This document shows, one piece after another, positions 24,636 through 27,943 of a stretch of 27,943 bases of DNA. The DNA comes from Oleispira sp963933055 (GTDB lineage: Bacteria; Pseudomonadota; Gammaproteobacteria; Pseudomonadales; Oceanobacteraceae). The notes under the pieces were generated by a model. That model saw only the letters and a program-made list of their open reading frames with translations, made no database searches and had not been told where the DNA came from. Each line of letters begins with the position of its first letter. The stretch's first letter is position 1. Position numbers and translations under genes: made by a program. The stretch lies in contig CAWVSY010000048.1 in assembly GCA_963933055.1 (NCBI GenBank), forward strand, positions 1-27,943, given 5' to 3'.

Positions 24636-24950
24636 ATGTTGTTTTTTAAATGGATTTTATTGTTATTTGTCTTTGTTCTCCCAGCAGAGGCTGCCAAGTT
24701 ACATACCTACCCTGAGCCAAGAGTAACTTGGGATACAAATAGTGGGAAAATTATTCATAGGTCTGTTTGTGATAATTATACCAAAGGCTCACTTCAATAT
24801 CGTGCGTGTCGAAGAAAAGCAATGTCAGTTTTTAAGGAAAAATGCCAAAGTTATAAAATGCAATACGATAGGAATAAAGATTCGAAGCGTAAAAGATTAA
24901 AACCGTTGAAAGATAAGTTCTGTTACGCAGCAAGAAATTTTCGTATTTGA
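24636..24950 (+). CDS. Small exported four-cysteine protein
   Basis: 104 residues. MLFFKWILLLFVFVLPAEAA is a clear signal peptide with an AEA-A cleavage site. The mature part is basic, with four cysteines (SVCDNY, RACRRK, EKCQSY and KFCYAA) that could form two disulfides in the periplasm. The ribosome site AAGAGATTT is good. It follows the toxin by 18 bases and may be co-transcribed with the TA pair. I do not recognise the family. Confidence 0.65.
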   Translation: MLFFKWILLLFVFVLPAEAAKLHTYPEPRVTWDTNSGKIIHRSVCDNYTKGSLQYRACRRKAMSVFKEKCQSYKMQYDRNKDSKRKRLKPLKDKFCYAARNFRI

Positions 24951-24982
24951 TGCTTGAAGGAAATTCATTCTAGTATTCTTAT

Positions 24983-25006
24983 TCATTGTCGTATTACATT
25001 TAGAAA
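24983..25006 (+). pseudogene. Stray fragment of a tyrosine recombinase gene
   Basis: 24 bases match 25170-25193 at 21 positions. In frame it reads IHCRITFRK against SHCRTVFRK of the broken integrase 187 bases on, and ends soon after at a stop. It is a second, more decayed copy of the same region. Confidence 0.5.
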
Positions 25007-25095
25007 AATGCTTGTGATAAGTTAGCTATATCTTTTCTTTATTGTATGCTGAGGTGTTTAACTTAGACCAGTAGCGACGAATAGGTCCCTGAGCA

Positions 25096-25474
25096 GTACC
25101 AATTGGTCAAAGCTTGTATAACGAAATTCACGCTATATCTAATAATAAGACTGATAGAAGATTCTTTAGTCATTGTCGTACTGTATTTAGAAAGGCTGCT
25201 GATCGCTCGGGAATTGAATTCCCAAAAGGGCAAAAGACCTCTGATTTTAATTAAAGAGTTAAGACATACTTTTGTTAGTCACTTCATGATGAATGGCGGA
25301 GATATTTTAACGCTGCAAAAGGTACTAGGGCATAGCGATTTAAAGATGACTCTTAGGTACAGTCATTTATCACCGGACTACTTAACGAAGGTGCTTGAAC
25401 TAAACCCTCTCATAAACTGCAAAATACCTGAAAGGGCTAAGGTTGTAGGGTTGTTTGATGGGTTATCTATGTAA
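25096..25474 (+). pseudogene. Broken P2-type tyrosine recombinase (integrase), C-terminal part
   Basis: Remnant of a phage-type site-specific recombinase. One frame gives VPIGQSLYNEIHAISNN and RTVFRKAADRSGIEFPKGQK and runs to TAA at 25252. The next frame continues with LRHTFVSHFMMNGGDILTLQ, KVLGHSDLKMTLRYSHLSPD and YLTKVLELNPL to 25474. The junction holds about 13 extra bases compared with related integrases (19 instead of about 6 between the KGQKT end and LRHTF), causing a +1 shift. The second Arg-His box, the LGH histidine and the Tyr region are present. The N-terminal arm, core-binding domain and first catalytic Arg are missing. It cannot be active. Confidence 0.8.
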
Positions 25475-26350
25475 TTTAATAGATAATAGAGTGTCATCTT
25501 TTATAATGTTATCTCGGACATTTCTGTATGTGTAATGATTGTCTTTTTTCATTATATTTTCAGCTGAAATTACAGAGAGTTCTAGCCTGATACGTGATGA
25601 CATTTCGATTAGTGAAAGATCTTTTGGGTGTTCTTTTTCACTGTATTCAATGAATGATTTCCATATATTCTCAATACTTTTTAAGTATTGTTTCTGAGTG
25701 ATATCCGTGGATCTTCCAGTAATTGCATGTTCAAGTTGTGTCACGCTTTGATTGAATATTTCAATGAATAATGAGCATAGAAAATAAGTTTTTCCACTTA
25801 AAAATATACGGCAGGACTCGATTTCTTGTATTAGTTCCTTCGTATACTTTAATGGATCATTTTGTGTTTTTCGATGAGAATCAGAGTGAGCTGCTTTTAA
25901 AACATTAATGATATTGTCATTTAGTCCGCTGTTTAATTTCAGTGCAGTTTCAATGACTAGAAAGTCGTTTAATGCTTCGAACTTTGTTATGGCAGACCAT
26001 GTTTTCTTAATGGCTGAAAGTTTTTCTTGTTCGTAAAGAAATGACACATTAAATGAATTATCGGATAAAGATTTATTTATATTTACGAGATCAGATTTGG
26101 CAGCGTCTAATTCTTTTTCAAGGTGTATTTTTTCTTTGTTTAAGCGGTCTTCTAAGTGAACTATTGTTTCTTTAAATTCGGACTTTTTAGCTATTTCTGC
26201 GATATTTAGATCGGATTTTTTGAGTAGGGATTCTAAATTGAGCTGATGCTTTAGTCGTGTAAGTAGCCAGTTTCTTAATAGATAGAATGCTAATCCAGTT
26301 AATGAAGGCCCAGTGAGTGCTGTAAGTGCAATCGTAATCCAAGGTTCCAT
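25463..26350 (-). CDS. Membrane-anchored coiled-coil protein, unknown
   Basis: 295 residues. The N-terminus ITIALTALTGPSLTGLAFYL is one membrane segment. A charged, heptad-like helical region follows (about 35-95: KKSEFKETIVHLEDRLNKEK, then HLEKELDAAKSDLVNINKSL). The rest is a long helical domain without recognised motifs (LEALNDFLVI-type helices, two His-rich spots). The start ATG is preceded by AAAAGGA at good spacing. AT content is high, like the rest of the accessory block. The 3' end overlaps the integrase remnant by 12 bases. Similar single-TM helical proteins occur near defence and mobile genes, but no function is assigned. Confidence 0.7.
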   Translation of the reverse strand: MEPWITIALTALTGPSLTGLAFYLLRNWLLTRLKHQLNLESLLKKSDLNIAEIAKKSEFKETIVHLEDRLNKEKIHLEKELDAAKSDLVNINKSLSDNSFNVSFLYEQEKLSAIKKTWSAITKFEALNDFLVIETALKLNSGLNDNIINVLKAAHSDSHRKTQNDPLKYTKELIQEIESCRIFLSGKTYFLCSLFIEIFNQSVTQLEHAITGRSTDITQKQYLKSIENIWKSFIEYSEKEHPKDLSLIEMSSRIRLELSVISAENIMKKDNHYTYRNVRDNIIKDDTLLSIKLHR

Positions 26351-26384
26351 GATATATCCTTTTTATCAATAATCCTTCAAACAT

Positions 26385-26425
26385 AAAAAAACCCGCAAAG
26401 TTAGTTCTCACTAACCGTGCAGGCT
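26385..26425 (-). terminator. Terminator of the tRNA-Met transcript
   Basis: On the minus strand an imperfect GC-rich stem ending in GTTAGT-GAGA-ACTAAC is followed by GCGGG and seven T. It starts just past the tRNA 3' end. Confidence 0.8.
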
Positions 26426-26435
26426 CTTTAGAATA

Positions 26436-26512
26436 TGGTAGCTATGGGCAGACTTGAACTGCCGACCCCAGCATTATGAATGCTGTGCTCTAACCAACTG
26501 AGCTACATAGCT
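26436..26512 (-). tRNA. tRNA-Met (CAT), elongator type
   Basis: 77 bases with encoded CCA. The acceptor stem is AGCTATG with CATAGCT and discriminator A. The D-arm AGCTCAGTTGGTTAGAGC is standard, the anticodon stem is CAGCA/TGCTG with loop TTCATAA (CAT at 26476-26478), and the T-arm is GGCAG-TTCAAGT-CTGCC. It resembles E. coli elongator tRNA-Met rather than initiator tRNA; a lysidine-modified tRNA-Ile is the less likely alternative. Its 3' end faces the accessory block, the usual side for island insertion. Confidence 0.93.
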
Positions 26513-26546
26513 ATACTTAGTGGCATTCGCCTCTTAAGTGGCGCGT

Positions 26547-26574
26547 ATTATGTCACCATTTTATTTTTCGTCAA
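26547..26574 (-). promoter_or_regulatory. tRNA-Met promoter
   Basis: On the minus strand, TTGACG (26569-26574) and CATAAT (26547-26552) are 16 bases apart, followed by a GC-rich stretch (ACGCGCC) typical of stringently controlled stable-RNA promoters. Confidence 0.78.
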
Positions 26575-26613
26575 GAGTTTTTCTAAAAAACTTCCATTAT
26601 TTATCAATTATTT

Positions 26614-26682
26614 TTGTTCTTTATCAAAGGCTTAGCCAAGGTGCTTACTAAGGCGCTAATCAAAGGACTTATCAAAGATTAG
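26614..26682 (+). repeat. Five 12-13-bp tandem repeats; possible mini-ORF
   Basis: Between the tRNA promoter and the cysN terminator, five units follow each other at 26619-26679: CTTTATCAAAGG, CTTAGCCAAGGTG, CTTACTAAGGCG, CTAATCAAAGGA and CTTATCAAAGAT. From TTG 26614 to TAG 26680 they read as MF plus five tetrapeptides, FIKG-LAKV-LTKA-LIKG-LIKD, with Lys in the third place of each. No ribosome site precedes the TTG, so translation is doubtful. On the other strand this is the region just upstream of the tRNA promoter. Confidence 0.5.
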
Positions 26683-26744
26683 ACATTCCTGTCATTAGGC
26701 TTGAGGGTCTTTATGTTATTTCTTTATTCAGTGAGGAGCAGGCA

Positions 26745-26794
26745 TAAAAAAAGCGCTCTGTGGGCCTATTGTTAGGTTCACGGAGCGCTTTTTC
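26745..26794. terminator. Strong bidirectional terminator after cysN
   Basis: GCGCTC and GAGCGC begin a long stem (GTG/CAC and GGCCTA/TAGGTT inside), flanked by A run and T run, so it can stop transcripts from both sides. It serves cysN on the minus strand. Confidence 0.9.
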
Positions 26795-26836
26795 TTAGAA
26801 AGGGTATGTTATTAAGGTTCTATCGAAATAGAGGGC

Positions 26837-27943
26837 TTAAATAATACCTTTCTCTTGCAAGGTAGCAATCATGCTATCTAGGCTGTCTTCGTCAGCGGCT
26901 AAGCTGATGTTCGCATCATCTGCACCACCGGCGACAAGAGCGATCAAACCGGCATTTTTCAATACTTCAGCTTGTTCGTTGCTTGCGATAGCGGCCACTT
27001 TGCCCATTTCGAATAAACGACGGTCAAGTGCTTGTGCCGTTACGTCTGGGTTGCTGCCATTGATTGCGATAATCGCTGGTTGCTGTCCAAAACGCTTGGC
27101 TTTATCTTCAGCGGTTACAATCGTTGTATCGCCGTCGCTATCTTGTGCTTCGCCAACAACCATTCCTGCACCAACGGTAACGTTGGTTAGGCGGTCAACG
27201 ATGATGAAGGCACCCGTTGCACGGTTGTGCTGGTATGAGTCAAACGACATCGGCTTAGTCAGTGTTACTTCACACAGGGCGATTTCGTTTAGGTTAACCT
27301 GTTCTGCATCGTGCTGTGCCATCGTATTAACGTCAACACGGTGGTGAATTTTGCTCACTGCGCCTTGAGTCAAAGCCGATGAGAATTTCACGTCGTATTG
27401 CTTACCAGGGACTAAAGCATCATCGGCCATCCATACGATGTCAGCGTTTACTTTGCTAGCAACAGTAGGAAGGTCGTCGATGTGAACCAACATATCGCCA
27501 CGAGAAACGTCAATTTCGTCTTTCAGGGTGATGGTAACGGCTTGGCCGTTAAAGGCTTCGTCTAGGTCGCCATCAAAGGTAACGATTCGATCAACCGTGC
27601 TGGTTTTACGCGATGGCAATGCCATAACGGTGTCGCCAGGGTGAACCTTACCAGAAGCAACAGTACCGCAGAATCCACGAAAATCGAGGTTAGGGCGGTT
27701 AACGTATTGAACAGGGAAGCGGAAGTTCTCAAGATTTTTATCTTCAGATACTTCTACCGTGTTCAAAATTTCCATCAAGGTCTTGCCGGTATACCAAGGT
27801 GAGCGCTCAGAGCGGTTCACGATGTTATCGCCGTCTAGGGCAGACAGTGGAACACATTGAATATCAGGAATATTTAGGTTCTTAGAGAATTCTAAATAAT
27901 CTTCTTTGATTTCGTTGTAGCGTTCTTCGCTAAAGTCCATCAA
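26837..27943 (-). CDS. cysN: Sulfate adenylyltransferase subunit 1 CysN, 3' part
   Basis: GTPase subunit of ATP sulfurylase, which with CysD makes APS from sulfate and ATP for assimilation. The gene enters from the right edge, so the GTP-binding N-terminus is not visible. The segment FRFPVQYVNRPNLDFRGFCG (about visible residues 74-93) and DRIVTFDGDLDEAFNG show the EF-Tu-like domains 2 and 3, up to DRLTNVTVGAGMV. After that a tail of about 90 residues (from KAKRFGQQPAIIAINGS) looks like an APS-kinase (CysC) domain without its P-loop. Many relatives have either no tail or a full CysNC fusion. A bidirectional terminator follows. Confidence 0.92.
   Translation of the reverse strand: MMDFSEERYNEIKEDYLEFSKNLNIPDIQCVPLSALDGDNIVNRSERSPWYTGKTLMEILNTVEVSEDKNLENFRFPVQYVNRPNLDFRGFCGTVASGKVHPGDTVMALPSRKTSTVDRIVTFDGDLDEAFNGQAVTITLKDEIDVSRGDMLVHIDDLPTVASKVNADIVWMADDALVPGKQYDVKFSSALTQGAVSKIHHRVDVNTMAQHDAEQVNLNEIALCEVTLTKPMSFDSYQHNRATGAFIIVDRLTNVTVGAGMVVGEAQDSDGDTTIVTAEDKAKRFGQQPAIIAINGSNPDVTAQALDRRLFEMGKVAAIASNEQAEVLKNAGLIALVAGGADDANISLAADEDSLDSMIATLQEKGII

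Noticed and set aside
25096..25474. Intact integrase driving a current mobile element
   Set aside because: Frameshift, about 13 inserted bases and loss of the N-terminal half and first catalytic Arg make it inactive.
26187..26411. Minus-strand frame starting in the tRNA terminator
   Set aside because: It overlaps the tRNA terminator and the 295-aa gene in another frame and has no ribosome site.

Overview
The window reads as chromosomal DNA of a moderately AT-rich gammaproteobacterium. SlyD, RlmF, YbaK, CysN, DeaD and RhlE-type helicases and a CCA-encoding elongator tRNA-Met all look gammaproteobacterial. An AlmA-like flavin monooxygenase, an Old Yellow Enzyme, a crotonase and a molybdopterin oxidoreductase, each near TetR regulators, suggest a marine lipid- or hydrocarbon-using Oceanospirillales-like organism. 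That placement is inference from gene content only.

Layout: (1) 1-3918: the 3' part of deaD, a terminator, a composite intergenic repeat with CATCCATG-centred hairpins, and a UvrD/Rep-type helicase. (2) 3919-5515: a small AT-rich accessory patch with a SUKH-like (immunity-type) gene whose reading frame is cut by an in-frame TAA, a duplicated 3' gene end, an orphan C-terminal coding tail that runs into the next start by TAATG, and an unrecognised 205-aa gene. (3) 5584-10706: an exported HExxH metallopeptidase, slyD, a membrane GGDEF diguanylate cyclase, rlmF and a GST-like gene. (4) 10716-16019: almA-like monooxygenase, TetR regulator, divergent MpaB/DUF2236 oxygenase, ybaK, a small helical-repeat protein and a crotonase. 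(5) 16063-20348: Old Yellow Enzyme, divergent TetR gene and molybdopterin oxidoreductase, with two matching operator-like palindromes in the divergent gap. (6) 20542-23879: RhlE-type helicase with a small conserved gene, then a MarR regulator with a long palindrome over its promoter and an alpha/beta hydrolase. (7) 23988-26350: accessory block with a ParD-like/ParE-like toxin-antitoxin pair, a small Cys-containing exported protein, broken and duplicated tyrosine-recombinase pieces, and a membrane-anchored coiled-coil protein. It ends at the 3' side of tRNA-Met. (8) 26436-27943: tRNA-Met, a 12-bp tandem repeat that can be read as a lysine-rich tetrapeptide repeat, and the 3' part of cysN with a tail that looks like a decayed APS-kinase domain.

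How the genes may work together: the central block (AlmA, MpaB-like oxygenase, crotonase, OYE, Mo-enzyme, hydrolase) is rich in lipid and redox enzymes under small local repressors, and several palindromes can be matched to those repressors by position. The two accessory patches show gene decay, duplication and recombinase remnants. The 4.0-5.5 kb patch is best explained as leftovers of toxin/immunity gene turnover. The 24-26.4 kb patch is best explained as the scar of a mobile element beside a tRNA gene. No CRISPR array, rRNA gene or intact transposase was seen. I could not name a wholly new system with confidence; the best candidates are the orphan immunity patch, the tetrapeptide-repeat mini-ORF and the degenerate CysN tail.
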